Of a DNA stretch of 35,222 nt, positions 8,810-17,606 are shown in pieces. The translations under genes were made by a program, and so were the position numbers. Under the pieces are notes generated by a model. It did not search any database. It was not told the DNA's origin and saw nothing but the letters and a program-made list of their open reading frames with translations. The first letter of the stretch is position 1. Every line of letters begins with the position of its first letter. The stretch is from Armatimonadota bacterium (GTDB lineage Bacteria > Armatimonadota > JADLDR01), in the NCBI GenBank assembly GCA_020846535.1, contig JADLDR010000059.1:1-35222 (forward strand). Reading direction: 5' to 3'.

Positions 8810-9010
8810 CTTAGGGCATCGTTTAGCCGTGCCCCTACCGGCCGCCCGGCAGATGGCATGAAGGGAAAGTCCTGATATTGCGGATGCAAGTTTCTCCCCT
8901 ATATTTCCTCATGTCGCAGCGCATTCCCTTGTCCGGCAGGCTGGATGACATGCATGGCGATCCGGCAGGATTTTCGGGGGAGGCTGTCGAACTGTTCATC
9001 GGGAGGACGG

Positions 9011-9502
9011 ATGGACAGACCGCTTTCTTTTATGCGTTTGCTGGATATCCACCGGGATATGACCCGGGCTTACAGGCAGCACCTGGCGGCCCTGATCGCC
9101 CTGAATTGGGAGGGGTCGCTGTCCCTTCTGGATGATTTCGGGGAGCGGTTGAGCTGCCATGCCTTCCTGGAAGAAACCTATATTCTGCCGGTCTATGCCG
9201 AACGGGCGGGCAGCATCCCCGGCGGCGCGCCCGAGCTGTTCGAGGCCGAACACCGCCGGATGAACGATTTCGTTATCTGGCTCAGGGACGATATTCGGGC
9301 CGCCCTGGAAGCCGTCCCGCAGCCCGGGTCAGCGCGGGAATCGGCCCTGGACCGCGCTATCGACATCCTGGAGCGGGAGTTCCGCTTCAAGCATCTTCTG
9401 GAGCATCACGACATGCGGGAGCGCAATGTCCTCTACCCGACGATGGACACCGTGACCACCGATGCGGAAAAGGCATCCCTGCTTTCGCTGGCGGAAGGAT
9501 AA
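9011..9502 (+). CDS. Hemerythrin (HHE) domain protein
   Basis: A 163-residue, mostly helical cytoplasmic protein. The family binds a di-iron site through His and carboxylate ligands and is used for O2, NO or redox sensing or repair. Candidate ligands are visible in order: HRDM near the N-terminus, CHAFLEE, EAEHRRM, and the closing KHLLEHHDMRER. I chose the ATG at 9011 because GGGAGG lies five bases upstream. The open frame extends back to 8945, but that part has no homology-like sequence. The DUF4230 gene follows after 18 nt with its own Shine-Dalgarno, so they probably share a transcript. No DNA-binding or kinase domain is attached. Confidence 0.88.
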   Translation: MDRPLSFMRLLDIHRDMTRAYRQHLAALIALNWEGSLSLLDDFGERLSCHAFLEETYILPVYAERAGSIPGGAPELFEAEHRRMNDFVIWLRDDIRAALEAVPQPGSARESALDRAIDILEREFRFKHLLEHHDMRERNVLYPTMDTVTTDAEKASLLSLAEG

Positions 9503-9520
9503 GATCGAAGGAGCAATCCC

Positions 9521-10213
9521 GTGTTGAAACATTGGCTGATTTCGCGCATCTTGAGGCCGTTTCGCATAGCAGGGGCGATAGCGGCGGCCATGGCCTGCCT
9601 CGTTCTCCTTCTCGGCCTTCTCAAAGCGCCGGGAGTCTGGCAGGCGGCTTCGCTGATGTGGAAGCATCTGGCGGCCCATGTCACGACTGTCAGCGCGCCC
9701 TCTCCGGTCATCATCGAGCGGCTTCAGGCGCTGAACCGATTGGAGACGGCCCGGCAGGTGACGCGGCATGTAGTGGAGGCCAAATCGGAGTCGCTGCCCC
9801 TTCCGGCTTTCCTGACCGGCGACAAGCTGCTGATGCTGGCCCAGGCGGAGGTGGTGGCCGGAGTGGACCTGAGCGGCCTGTCCGCGAAAGACGTGGCCGT
9901 TTCAGGCAGTGCCGTCGTGGTTCAGTTGCCTGCCCCGCAGTTTCTTTCCATCGCCATCGATGACACCCATTCCCAGGTCTATAACCGGCAGAGGGGCTGG
10001 CTTGTCTTCCGCCCCGACCCTGACCTGGAGCGCCAGGCCCGTCTGAAAGCACGCCTCGACGCCCGCCAGTCCGCCCTCGAAAACGGCGTCTTGAAAACCG
10101 CCCGCACCCATGCCGAGGAGAATATCCGCTCCCTGCTCCTGATGCTCGGTTTCCAGAAAATCGATCTGAGATGGAGCGACCTGGCGGGAAGCGTGGGGAT
10201 GGAGAGGCTGTGA
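9521..10213 (+). CDS. DUF4230-family membrane-anchored protein
   Basis: A 230-residue protein starting at GTG, with GAAGGAG upstream. One transmembrane anchor spans about residues 18-36. It is followed by a predicted extracytoplasmic domain with the DUF4230 pattern: a VVAGVDLSGL strand, VVQLPAPQFLSIAID, then a basic helical tail (ERQARLKARLDARQ). The family's function is unknown. It follows the hemerythrin gene by 18 nt in the same direction. The repeat nest begins a few bases after its TGA, so no obvious terminator of its own is seen. Confidence 0.82.
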   Translation: MLKHWLISRILRPFRIAGAIAAAMACLVLLLGLLKAPGVWQAASLMWKHLAAHVTTVSAPSPVIIERLQALNRLETARQVTRHVVEAKSESLPLPAFLTGDKLLMLAQAEVVAGVDLSGLSAKDVAVSGSAVVVQLPAPQFLSIAIDDTHSQVYNRQRGWLVFRPDPDLERQARLKARLDARQSALENGVLKTARTHAEENIRSLLLMLGFQKIDLRWSDLAGSVGMERL

Positions 10214-10230
10214 CGGGGAAAATAAGGCCC

Positions 10231-10351
10231 ACTAAACAGCCCGCCGGAGTCAGGGTGCGGTTTCCCCCGGGACAAGGCCGTAGGGGCGAACACCAGGTTC
10301 GCTCTGCCCCAGGCGATCTTCGGAGGCCTGGGCGAACACCAGGTTCGCCCA
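10231..10351. repeat. Interspersed repeat module, copy A (core in one orientation)
   Basis: A ~50-nt lead (cagcccgccggagtcagggt and on through cccccgggacaagg) runs into two palindromic stems, 10283-10302 and 10330-10350, both gcgaacaccaggttcgc-like. The stems bracket a 27-bp core at 10304-10330. The module recurs at 34911-35028 with the lead in the same orientation and the core exactly inverted. Confidence 0.75.
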
Positions 10352-10379
10352 GGCGGATCGGGCAAGATCGCTCCACATC

Positions 10380-10828
10380 TTAACCTCACCCCAGTTGCTG
10401 CCTGCCCGCATTGAGGTCGATGCGGGGTAGGGGCGCGAACAATCGCGCCCCATAGCGATCCCGATCAGGGTGACTGGCCCGCCGGGGCGGGGGGCGGGCC
10501 TTTGATAGATTGTTACCTAACCCCCCGGCCCCCTTCCCGAAACGGGCAGGGGGAGAGATGATCCCTCAAGCACCGCACCCTCTGTCCCCCTCTCCCAGGA
10601 TGCGCTCCGGCGCATCCCTTCGGTTTCGGGGAGAGGGGCTAGGGGAGAGAGGTAACCCATCCCAGGGGAGAGAGGTCCCCCCTCCCCCAGGAGCGGAGGA
10701 TCTTTTACCTTATCTTGATGCATATGGGGCGCGAGCAATCGCGCCCTGTCAGGCCGTTGGGCGCGATGCATCGCGCCCCTACAGTGGAAAACGGGACTGG
10801 CCCCGGGCTAGATGGCAACTTGGGTTAG
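10380..10828. mobile_element. ~110-bp palindromic element interrupted by the ~282-bp element (nested)
   Basis: The left part, 10380-10440 (ttaacctcaccccagttgct onward), resembles 8700-8745. The right part, 10765-10828 (cgcgcccctacag through gcaacttgggtta), resembles 8756-8808. The ~282-bp MITE-like element sits between them, flanked by near-identical 20-22-nt palindromic stems gcgcgaacaatcgcgc and gcgcgagcaatcgcgc. This is the layout expected from insertion of one element into the palindrome of the other. Confidence 0.65.
10448..10729. mobile_element. Non-autonomous MITE-like element, copy 2 (~282 bp, inverted relative to copy 1)
   Basis: The left end is CCCCATAGCGATCCCGAT. The right end, reverse-complemented, is CCCCATATGCATCAAGATAAG. 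The interior is the reverse complement of 2749-3029 with moderate divergence. It has almost the same length as copy 1 (282 versus 281 nt) and no ORF. Confidence 0.7.
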
Positions 10829-10830
10829 CC

Positions 10831-10861
10831 TTGACTCCAACGCCCTGCTTAGAGTTATACA
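10831..10861 (+). promoter_or_regulatory. Possible promoter for the Gfo/Idh operon
   Basis: TTGACT at 10831-10836 and TATACA at 10856-10861, with 19 nt between, which is longer than ideal. It begins just outside the end of the nested element. The predicted leader to the ATG at 10977 is ~109 nt. Confidence 0.3.
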
Positions 10862-10976
10862 GCAGCTTGCTCCCATAAATTCCTCATTCGCGCCATCGCT
10901 TCCCTTTCCTGCTGGCAGGAGGACTTCGCCGCCCTTTCCCGAAATGGAAGGCATTACATCGTTTGGGAGGATGAAG

Positions 10977-12116
10977 ATGAATCGTCGATGGGGGATTGGA
11001 GTGCTGGGAACAGGCAGGGGGATGTCCTATGTTCATGCCTACAGCCATCATCCCGATACCGAGGTGCTTGCCTTATGCGGCCTGGACAGGCCGCGCCTGG
11101 AGGCTGCCGCCGCCGGGTCGGGCGTGGAAGGGCTGAGCCTATATAGCGATTATGAAGAAATGCTCCGCCGAGAGGATATCGATATCATCGTGGTTGCCAG
11201 CGACGGAACCCTGCACGCGCAACATTCGCGCATGGCTCTGGATGCGAGGAAAGCCGTTCTGAGCGAGGTTCCCGCCGACTACTCCTACGAAGAGTGCGTC
11301 CGCCTGGCCGAAAAGGTGGAAAAGACGGGCCTGCGCTATATGATGGCCGAAAACTGCCTCTATTTTCCCTACATTCCCACCCTGAAGGGCTATATCGATG
11401 CCGGCAAGCTGGGCAAGGTGGTCTACGCCGAGTCCGAGTACGTACACGATGTGCGCCACATCTACTACCGGGACGAGCAGGGCAACCACTACACCCGCGA
11501 GGAGGCGCAGAAGCATCCGGGAGCCAAACGCACCTGGCGCTCCGGAATCCATCCCATGCAATATATCACGCACAGCCTGGGGCCGCTTCTCTATCTGCTC
11601 GACGACCGCTGTATCCGCGTCAGTTGTCTCTCCACAGGGGCGCACACCTCTCCCGAAGACGGCAACCCCGATGCGGAGGTGGCGATCTTCCAGACCGTGA
11701 GGGGCCGGGTGTTCAAAATCCTGATCGCCCACACCATCGCCCACCCGGGCAACTCCTGGTATACCCTGATGGGAACCCGCGGCAGCGTGGAAACGACCCG
11801 GGGCAGCGCCCCCAGGCCGGTCGTCTATTTCGAGGAGGAGGGCGTCACCCATAAATGGCGCGAGGTGGAGTGGGACGATTTCAATGCCCCCATCTCCGAG
11901 GAGGCCGCCGCTTCGGGACACGGAGGCTCCGACTGGTTGACCGCCGACGCCTTTATCCAGGGCATGAAATCGGGCGCGATGCCGGTCGACATCTATCGCA
12001 CGATGGATTTCACCATTCCCGGTATCTGCGCCGTCCACTCGGCGCTGAACAACGGGGCATCGGTGGAAATTCCCGATTTCCGGACGGACGCCCGGAACGA
12101 GTGGCCTGAAGGGTAA
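10977..12116 (+). CDS. Gfo/Idh/MocA-family NAD(P)-dependent sugar oxidoreductase
   Basis: A 379-residue protein with an N-terminal Rossmann fold: GVLGTGRGM at about residues 7-15 is the dinucleotide loop. The family's EKP-equivalent appears as EVPADYSYEE. The C-terminal alpha/beta domain includes AENCLYFP, GKVVYAESEY and GIHPMQYITHSLGP, which typically line the sugar site. The family oxidises or isomerises sugar and cyclitol hydroxyls; the substrate cannot be read here. I chose the ATG at 10977 because GGGAGG lies six bases upstream. The ATG at 10971 abuts that site, and residues from the frame opening at 10812 are non-homologous. The glycosidase gene follows two bases after the stop, so the two form an operon. 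Confidence 0.92.
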   Translation: MNRRWGIGVLGTGRGMSYVHAYSHHPDTEVLALCGLDRPRLEAAAAGSGVEGLSLYSDYEEMLRREDIDIIVVASDGTLHAQHSRMALDARKAVLSEVPADYSYEECVRLAEKVEKTGLRYMMAENCLYFPYIPTLKGYIDAGKLGKVVYAESEYVHDVRHIYYRDEQGNHYTREEAQKHPGAKRTWRSGIHPMQYITHSLGPLLYLLDDRCIRVSCLSTGAHTSPEDGNPDAEVAIFQTVRGRVFKILIAHTIAHPGNSWYTLMGTRGSVETTRGSAPRPVVYFEEEGVTHKWREVEWDDFNAPISEEAAASGHGGSDWLTADAFIQGMKSGAMPVDIYRTMDFTIPGICAVHSALNNGASVEIPDFRTDARNEWPEG

Positions 12117-12118
12117 GC

Positions 12119-14197
12119 GTGGTGAATCGCCGACGTTTCCTGGTCTGCGTCGGGCTGATTGCGGCAAGCGCGGGCTGCTGCCTGCCCGCGCCCGCCCCAT
12201 ATATGCGGCATCTCCGGCGGTTCCAGAAAATGGAGGTTCGCTTCCAGCCGCCGCCGGTGACCGGCAACCCTTTCGATTACCGGCAGGTCGATATCCGGGC
12301 GGTCGTATCTGTCCCTGACGGCAATACCTGCCGGGTTCCGGCCTTTTACGACGGGGAAAAGGGCTGGAAAGTCCGATTCACGGCGCTTCGGGCGGGACGC
12401 CATCGCTGGCGCTTTACCCTGAACGGCAAGCCCTTTCGTCCCGGGACGATGCAAACGGTTCTCTCGCCCTATGAGGCGATGCATCGAGGATTTGTCCGCC
12501 GCCGGGGGCGGGAGTTCGTCTTCGACAGCGGGGCGCGCTATTATCCGTTGGGGCACAACCAGGGCTGGCAGACAGAGACCGGCCCGATCCCCGCCCTGCT
12601 GGAAGCGATGGGCCGGGCGGGGGAGAACTGGTCCCGCATCTGGATGTGTCACTGGGACGGGAAGAACCTGGACTGGCTTTCCGGTGAGGCGATGGCGAAA
12701 AGGCATCTCAGCCTGGAAGCCGCCCGGCGCTGGGACGAGATCGTGGAGGCCGCCGAAAGAAGCGGTCTCCGCCTTCAGGTGGCGCTCCAGCACCACGGCC
12801 CCTATTCCACCACCACCGATTCCAACTGGCGCGAAAACCCGTGGAACCGGGCCAACGGCGGCTTTCTTGCCGCCCCGGAGGAGTTCTTCACTCACCCGGA
12901 AGCCCTGGAGCGCACGCGGATGAAATACCGCTACATCCTGGCCCGGTGGGGCTATTCCCCTGCGGTTATGGCCTGGGAGCTGTGGAACGAGGTCCAGTGG
13001 ACCGATGCGGCCCGCAAGGACTGGGAAAAGGTGGCTCGGTGGCATGACGATATGGCCGCCTTCCTGCGCCGGGAGGATCCCTTCAAGCACCTGATCACCA
13101 GCAGCTCTATGGAGCCGGGCCACCGCCAGTACCGGAACCTCGATTACGCCCAGCCCCATGTCTACACAGCCGATATCATCTCCCACTTCCGGCGCGGCGC
13201 GGGCAGCCTCCTGAAAAGCGGCAAGCCCGCATTCTACGGCGAATGGGGGCCGTCGGGCCGGTCGCTGTGGGACACCCGGTTTTTGCACCAGGGCTTATGG
13301 GCGGGCATCATGACCCCGGCCTCCGGAGCGCCGGGCTGGTGGGCCTGGGATCGCCTGACCCCGGAAGAGATGCTCCGCCATTTCCGGCCCGTTTCGCTTC
13401 TCCTCGCCCAATCGGGCCTTGCGTCCCGCCCCTTCCTGAAAATCGCACCCTTGAAGGTTCTCGCCGAGGGGCAGGCTCCCCTTATCCTCAGCCCGCAGGG
13501 GGGATGGTCGGCCTCCCGGACAGATACCGTGGTTCTGGAACCCGGCGGCGAAAACCGGGAGGCCGCCGCCCTGCCGCTCTTTTTTCAGGGGAAATTCCAC
13601 CGGGAGATGCACCCGGAGGCCGTCCGCTTCCTCGTCCGCTACGCGCAGCCGGGATTCTTCAAAATCAGGGTCGGGACAGTGGCCCGGGCAGGGGCATTCC
13701 CCAGGCTGTCCCTGGACGGCCAGGAAATGCACCCTGAGGTAGACGGCAAACCCTCCGACGCCTGGCAGGGCTACCCGCCCGCCGTCAGGGATACCCGGGT
13801 CAGCCAGACGCTTGCCGTGCCTGTCCCCGCCGGAAAGCATACCGTCACCCTGAGAAACACGGGAGACGACTGGTTCGCCCTGGAAGAGATCCGCCTGGAG
13901 CCGTACGCCCCTGCACTCTCCGCCCTGGCTCTCGCCGACAGCCGGTATATGGCAGGCTGGATTTACCACCGGGGGAGGCTCGATCCGGAGGACGTATCGG
14001 GCCAGCCTGCGGCGGAAGGCCGGATCGAAATCACCGGCCTGCGGCCCGGCCCCTACCGTCTTGTCTGGTGGGACACCGCAAAAGGGCGGGTGATCGGCAG
14101 GCAGACCGTCAAGATTGCCGGCCCGAAAACGCTGATATCGGTTCCGCGTTTCCGGCGGGATATCGCTTTCTGGATGATCGCGGCCCGATGGCGGTAA
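12119..14197 (+). CDS. Exported DUF5060/GH5-like glycoside hydrolase, probable Tat lipoprotein
   Basis: A 692-residue protein. Its N-terminus has a twin-arginine-like motif (NRRRFLV, residues 3-9), a hydrophobic stretch and SAGC at 17-20, compatible with a lipobox, so export and outer-face anchoring are likely. Residues ~35-120 form a DUF5060-like beta-sandwich (YDGEKGWKVRFTAL, GRHRWRF). The TIM barrel (~140-430) has a candidate acid/base Glu at 291 in WELWNEVQW and a nucleophile at 375 in FYGEWG, the clan GH-A pattern. The C-terminus (~450-690) holds further beta domains, one CBM-like. Translation starts at GTG 12119 or 12122, with GAAGGG inside the preceding gene's 3' end, implying coupling. 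The glycan substrate is unknown. Confidence 0.88.
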   Translation: MVNRRRFLVCVGLIAASAGCCLPAPAPYMRHLRRFQKMEVRFQPPPVTGNPFDYRQVDIRAVVSVPDGNTCRVPAFYDGEKGWKVRFTALRAGRHRWRFTLNGKPFRPGTMQTVLSPYEAMHRGFVRRRGREFVFDSGARYYPLGHNQGWQTETGPIPALLEAMGRAGENWSRIWMCHWDGKNLDWLSGEAMAKRHLSLEAARRWDEIVEAAERSGLRLQVALQHHGPYSTTTDSNWRENPWNRANGGFLAAPEEFFTHPEALERTRMKYRYILARWGYSPAVMAWELWNEVQWTDAARKDWEKVARWHDDMAAFLRREDPFKHLITSSSMEPGHRQYRNLDYAQPHVYTADIISHFRRGAGSLLKSGKPAFYGEWGPSGRSLWDTRFLHQGLWAGIMTPASGAPGWWAWDRLTPEEMLRHFRPVSLLLAQSGLASRPFLKIAPLKVLAEGQAPLILSPQGGWSASRTDTVVLEPGGENREAAALPLFFQGKFHREMHPEAVRFLVRYAQPGFFKIRVGTVARAGAFPRLSLDGQEMHPEVDGKPSDAWQGYPPAVRDTRVSQTLAVPVPAGKHTVTLRNTGDDWFALEEIRLEPYAPALSALALADSRYMAGWIYHRGRLDPEDVSGQPAAEGRIEITGLRPGPYRLVWWDTAKGRVIGRQTVKIAGPKTLISVPRFRRDIAFWMIAARWR

Positions 14198-14264
14198 ATA
14201 TAAGAGAGATTCCTTCCCAAAGAGGCGGCCTTCCTCCTCTCGATATCCAAAAACGCCGGGCACT

Positions 14265-17200
14265 TCACCGTCTCAACTTCACCCGATACAGCCTCGCCCG
14301 GTAAGAAGGGAACCGATCCTCTATCCGCCCGCCCGGGCTGGGCACTGTCTGGCCGGTCAGGGCTTCCTTGGCCGATAACACGCTCCATTTGAAGCGCAGC
14401 GTTCCGGTGACAGCCTGTTCGCTGAGGTTTGAGGCGACGGCGAGGGCTTCTCCATCCGGTTTGACATAGGCGCTGGCCCGCACCCCGGGCGGAGCGTTCA
14501 GGAGCCAGCCCTGAGCGTTCCAGTAGGGGAGGAAGCGGGCTTTCTCGATCTTGAAATCCTCCCACAGTTTCCAGACAGGGGCCATGGCTTCATATGACCA
14601 GGGAAGCTCGGTGTCGTGAAGGAGGCAGAGGGCCATCGCTTCGGTGGTGGTTATACCCTGGTTCCAGTTATAGACCAGAAAATAGGCCGGCAGGCCGAAG
14701 TTGTGGCCCATGAACTCCGCCCGAAAGGCGTCGAGAGGCAGGCGGAAGGGGCGGGGCCGCCCCGTCAGGTGTTCGGCGTCCAGGTAGGCGCTGGTGAAGG
14801 CCAGGGTGGGGAGGGTGATGGAGCCGGAGGTGTGGGCTACGAAAAGGGTCGGCTTGTGTTGCTCCTCCAGGATGCGGGCGAACCGCTTGACGGCCTCCCG
14901 CGTGGCGAAGATCGGCACGGTGGGGTGCCGCCTGCCGTCCTCCCCGATATAGCCGCAGCCGTGGAGGGCATTGCTGCATTCGGACGGATAGGTGAGTCCA
15001 TCGGAATAGATGCCGTCCGGGCGGAACCGGTCGAACAGGCGGGCGATGCCGTCGGCCATGAAGTCGGCCCAGGCGCTTTTCGGGCAGACGGGATAATCGG
15101 TCTGTTGGGGCGTCCGGGTATATAGGAATCGCTCCGGACTGACCACCTCGCACTCTTTAAGGTACAGCGGATATTCGAGTGCGATATCGGGCAACTGCCA
15201 GGAGTGGTAGAGGATGACCTTCATGCCGCGCTTATGGCTGGCGTCCAGCAGGGACCGCAGCTCCCGGGTGTGGTGGGTGCGGGGATAGCCCTGCCAGTCC
15301 GTCCAGTACTCGTGGAAGCCGATCCACCGGATGCCCAGCCGCTGAAGGTAATCGAGCGTCGTTCCCTGAACCTTCGGATGGGACAGGTCCAGCCCTCCCT
15401 TCACCGCTTTCGCTTCCGGTGACAGTTCGCCTCCGGCCCTGCTTGCGGAACGAACCGGGGACGTGCGCCGTTCGCCTTCAGGCATGCCCTCGAAATGATC
15501 GAGCAGGAGCGTGTGATTGTCTGCCGATAGCCGGGCGTTTTCGCGGCCCAGCGATTCTGCGGGCAGAGGGATGTCGGAGATGCGGATCCGGCGGACAATA
15601 AAATCGCAGCCCGGGCCGCCGAGGATGATGCGCGCCCTGAGCAGATCGGCGGACGGGGAGAGGGTTCCTTGTTCCGGCATGGCGGCAATTTTCTGCCCGT
15701 CCACGTAGACGGCGGTTTCCTCGCCCCACGTGAAGGCAGCCGTATGGGTTTCTCCGCGCTTCCAGTTGAAGCGACCGCCGTAGACATAGCGGTATCGGCT
15801 GTCCTCCCGGACGACCGCCCGCATGCCCTTATCGTCCTGGTTCCAGTAGAACCAGACGCCCGCCTCCGGTTCGGGCCGCCTGTCGTCCGGCCAGAGGAGC
15901 GAAAAGAGGCTTTTATTGAACTCGCCCGGGGCGGTGGAATCGAATTTCGGGATAAAGGTGACCTCGACGGTTCCCCGCTCCGGATTGAAATGGCCCCGGG
16001 CGGGGTAGGCGATGGTAATGGGATTGCGCGGGCGGTGCGGGGTCTTTTCGATGTCGTAGGAGCCGACCTGCGAGTGATGCCAGCGTCGGTAATCGGGCGG
16101 GTAGGGCTTGACCGGGCTGGCCTGGAACGCGAAGGCATACTGCCTCGGTCTATCGAGCCGGGTCGGGCGACCGATGAGGTTCAGCTTCAGGACGGTTCGC
16201 CCGCCTTCTTGCGACAGCTCGATAGCCTTTTGGGGGTCGGCGGGACGCCAGCCTTCATCGCATTCGCAGAGCCATTGCAGCCCTTTCTCCTCATCACCCA
16301 CCCAGACATGGTTCAGGAAATGGGACTGCCAGCCCCGGGCCGGAACCGCGCGGGCGTTGAACCGCTTCATATCGAGGGCCAGCCACACCGAAGGTTTCGG
16401 GAAATGGTGCAGGAGCCGAGCGACATCCCGGCGCAGAGGGATGCGGAGGGTCAGACGGTCCAGCCTCGCCGAAGGATTCAGCCCCTCCAGCCGGGTGGAT
16501 ATCTTCACGAACCCGTCGAACTCCATGCGGCCTTCCGCTGTCAGGCGGAGGCCGGGAGCGGTCTGCCGTGCGGTAAATTCCACCGCCCCTCGCGCCGCCT
16601 TTCGGATTCGCACCGGCTGCGGCATCCAGACGATCCTTTGGCCGTTGAGCGAACCCTCCCATATTGCCGGAGATGTCAGCAGTTCCTTGCCTTTCGAGCG
16701 AACCGAAGCCAGCATCCCGGAAGGCGTAAAGGCGTATTGCCTGCCCCAGCAGGCGACTTTCAGAGGGCTGCGGGAGGCCACTCTTAAAGGGTTCCACGGT
16801 TTTGGCACATGGTCATCCCCGAAGCGGCCCGCCTTCGACCCCAGCCAGGCCGGGCGGGACGGCATCTTCCAGGGGATTTCGGCAATGCTTTCCTTCTTGT
16901 GGGTGAACGCAACCGTGTATGAACCCTGGGGCAGCCCGGCATACGACCATCGCAGAGGGGCGCGGCTCCGGTTGAGGTTCAGGGGAAGCGGCCCGGAGCG
17001 CACCGTTTTTCCGTTCGGGCTGCGGAGCCTGGCCGTCAGGGCCACATTGTCAGGCGCATTGGGGCCATGAAACCGGGCGTCGATTTCCAGGATGCGGCTG
17101 AGCGGCAAGCTTTGAAGGCGGGTCTCGAAGTCAGGAAGCGCCTGGAAACGAGAGCGGAAGGCTGCCATCAGGCGATCCCCGGAGGCGGCCTCAAAACGAA

Positions 17201-17606
17201 GTGTGAACAAGCCAGGCGGAAGCGGGCCGGGAGACATTCGAACCGGGTTATCGCCGACCGTGAGAGCGCCTTTCCAGGGGGTGGATTGGGATTCCGTATT
17301 CTCCAGAGACGCCCGGACAGTGCCCTGGACATATCTTCCGGTCAAGATCAGGCTGCGAGAGGCGGGGCTGCCCAGGCCGGTCAATTGCACTGCCGCATCC
17401 GGATCGAAGCGCAGATGTCCGAACCGCTGGGGGTCGTGCAGGCCGCTGGAGACTCCCGACCAGGTGATGATCTGCTCCTCCGGATCCCAGCCGTTATCGG
17501 GGCGCTGGCCCGGGCTGCGGTCGAAGGCGATATTGAAACTCCAGACGGTTTCCGGGCCGGGAGGCGGAGCATTCAGGGTTTTAAAAGGGATCGCGGCAAG
17601 CCGGCC
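14265..17606 (-). CDS. Exported DUF6067-like glycoside-hydrolase-type protein, main part (downstream of frameshift)
   Basis: About 1,110 codons continuing in the -1 frame from the signal-peptide part at 17573-18115. Order of regions: the rest of a CBM9/DOMON-like sandwich (RLAAIPFKTL, FGHLRF); a long beta-rich region; a LamG/concanavalin-like domain (GHFNPERGTVEVTF, YVDGQKIAAMP); then a TIM-barrel-like domain with GIRWIGFHEYWTDWQGYPRT, DGIYSDGLTYP and HGCGY, which I recognise from DUF6067 proteins (GH123-related). A small C-terminal beta domain closes it. The open frame extends to 17837, but its first ~75 codons are out-of-frame translation of the upstream part. It is convergent with the DUF5060 gene. 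Substrate and catalytic residues are not assigned. Confidence 0.8.
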   Translation of the reverse strand, partial: GRLAAIPFKTLNAPPPGPETVWSFNIAFDRSPGQRPDNGWDPEEQIITWSGVSSGLHDPQRFGHLRFDPDAAVQLTGLGSPASRSLILTGRYVQGTVRASLENTESQSTPWKGALTVGDNPVRMSPGPLPPGLFTLRFEAASGDRLMAAFRSRFQALPDFETRLQSLPLSRILEIDARFHGPNAPDNVALTARLRSPNGKTVRSGPLPLNLNRSRAPLRWSYAGLPQGSYTVAFTHKKESIAEIPWKMPSRPAWLGSKAGRFGDDHVPKPWNPLRVASRSPLKVACWGRQYAFTPSGMLASVRSKGKELLTSPAIWEGSLNGQRIVWMPQPVRIRKAARGAVEFTARQTAPGLRLTAEGRMEFDGFVKISTRLEGLNPSARLDRLTLRIPLRRDVARLLHHFPKPSVWLALDMKRFNARAVPARGWQSHFLNHVWVGDEEKGLQWLCECDEGWRPADPQKAIELSQEGGRTVLKLNLIGRPTRLDRPRQYAFAFQASPVKPYPPDYRRWHHSQVGSYDIEKTPHRPRNPITIAYPARGHFNPERGTVEVTFIPKFDSTAPGEFNKSLFSLLWPDDRRPEPEAGVWFYWNQDDKGMRAVVREDSRYRYVYGGRFNWKRGETHTAAFTWGEETAVYVDGQKIAAMPEQGTLSPSADLLRARIILGGPGCDFIVRRIRISDIPLPAESLGRENARLSADNHTLLLDHFEGMPEGERRTSPVRSASRAGGELSPEAKAVKGGLDLSHPKVQGTTLDYLQRLGIRWIGFHEYWTDWQGYPRTHHTRELRSLLDASHKRGMKVILYHSWQLPDIALEYPLYLKECEVVSPERFLYTRTPQQTDYPVCPKSAWADFMADGIARLFDRFRPDGIYSDGLTYPSECSNALHGCGYIGEDGRRHPTVPIFATREAVKRFARILEEQHKPTLFVAHTSGSITLPTLAFTSAYLDAEHLTGRPRPFRLPLDAFRAEFMGHNFGLPAYFLVYNWNQGITTTEAMALCLLHDTELPWSYEAMAPVWKLWEDFKIEKARFLPYWNAQGWLLNAPPGVRASAYVKPDGEALAVASNLSEQAVTGTLRFKWSVLSAKEALTGQTVPSPGGRIEDRFPSYRARLYRVKLRR

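Noticed and set aside
10283..10350. CRISPR array reading of the repeated stems
   Set aside because: Only two stems per locus, the spacer is shared between loci (inverted), and no cas genes are present.
17579..17585. Programmed -1 frameshifting at T TTA AAA as the main explanation
   Set aside because: Kept only as an alternative: the conserved IPF strand is read in the -1 frame before the heptamer, and no downstream pseudoknot was evident.
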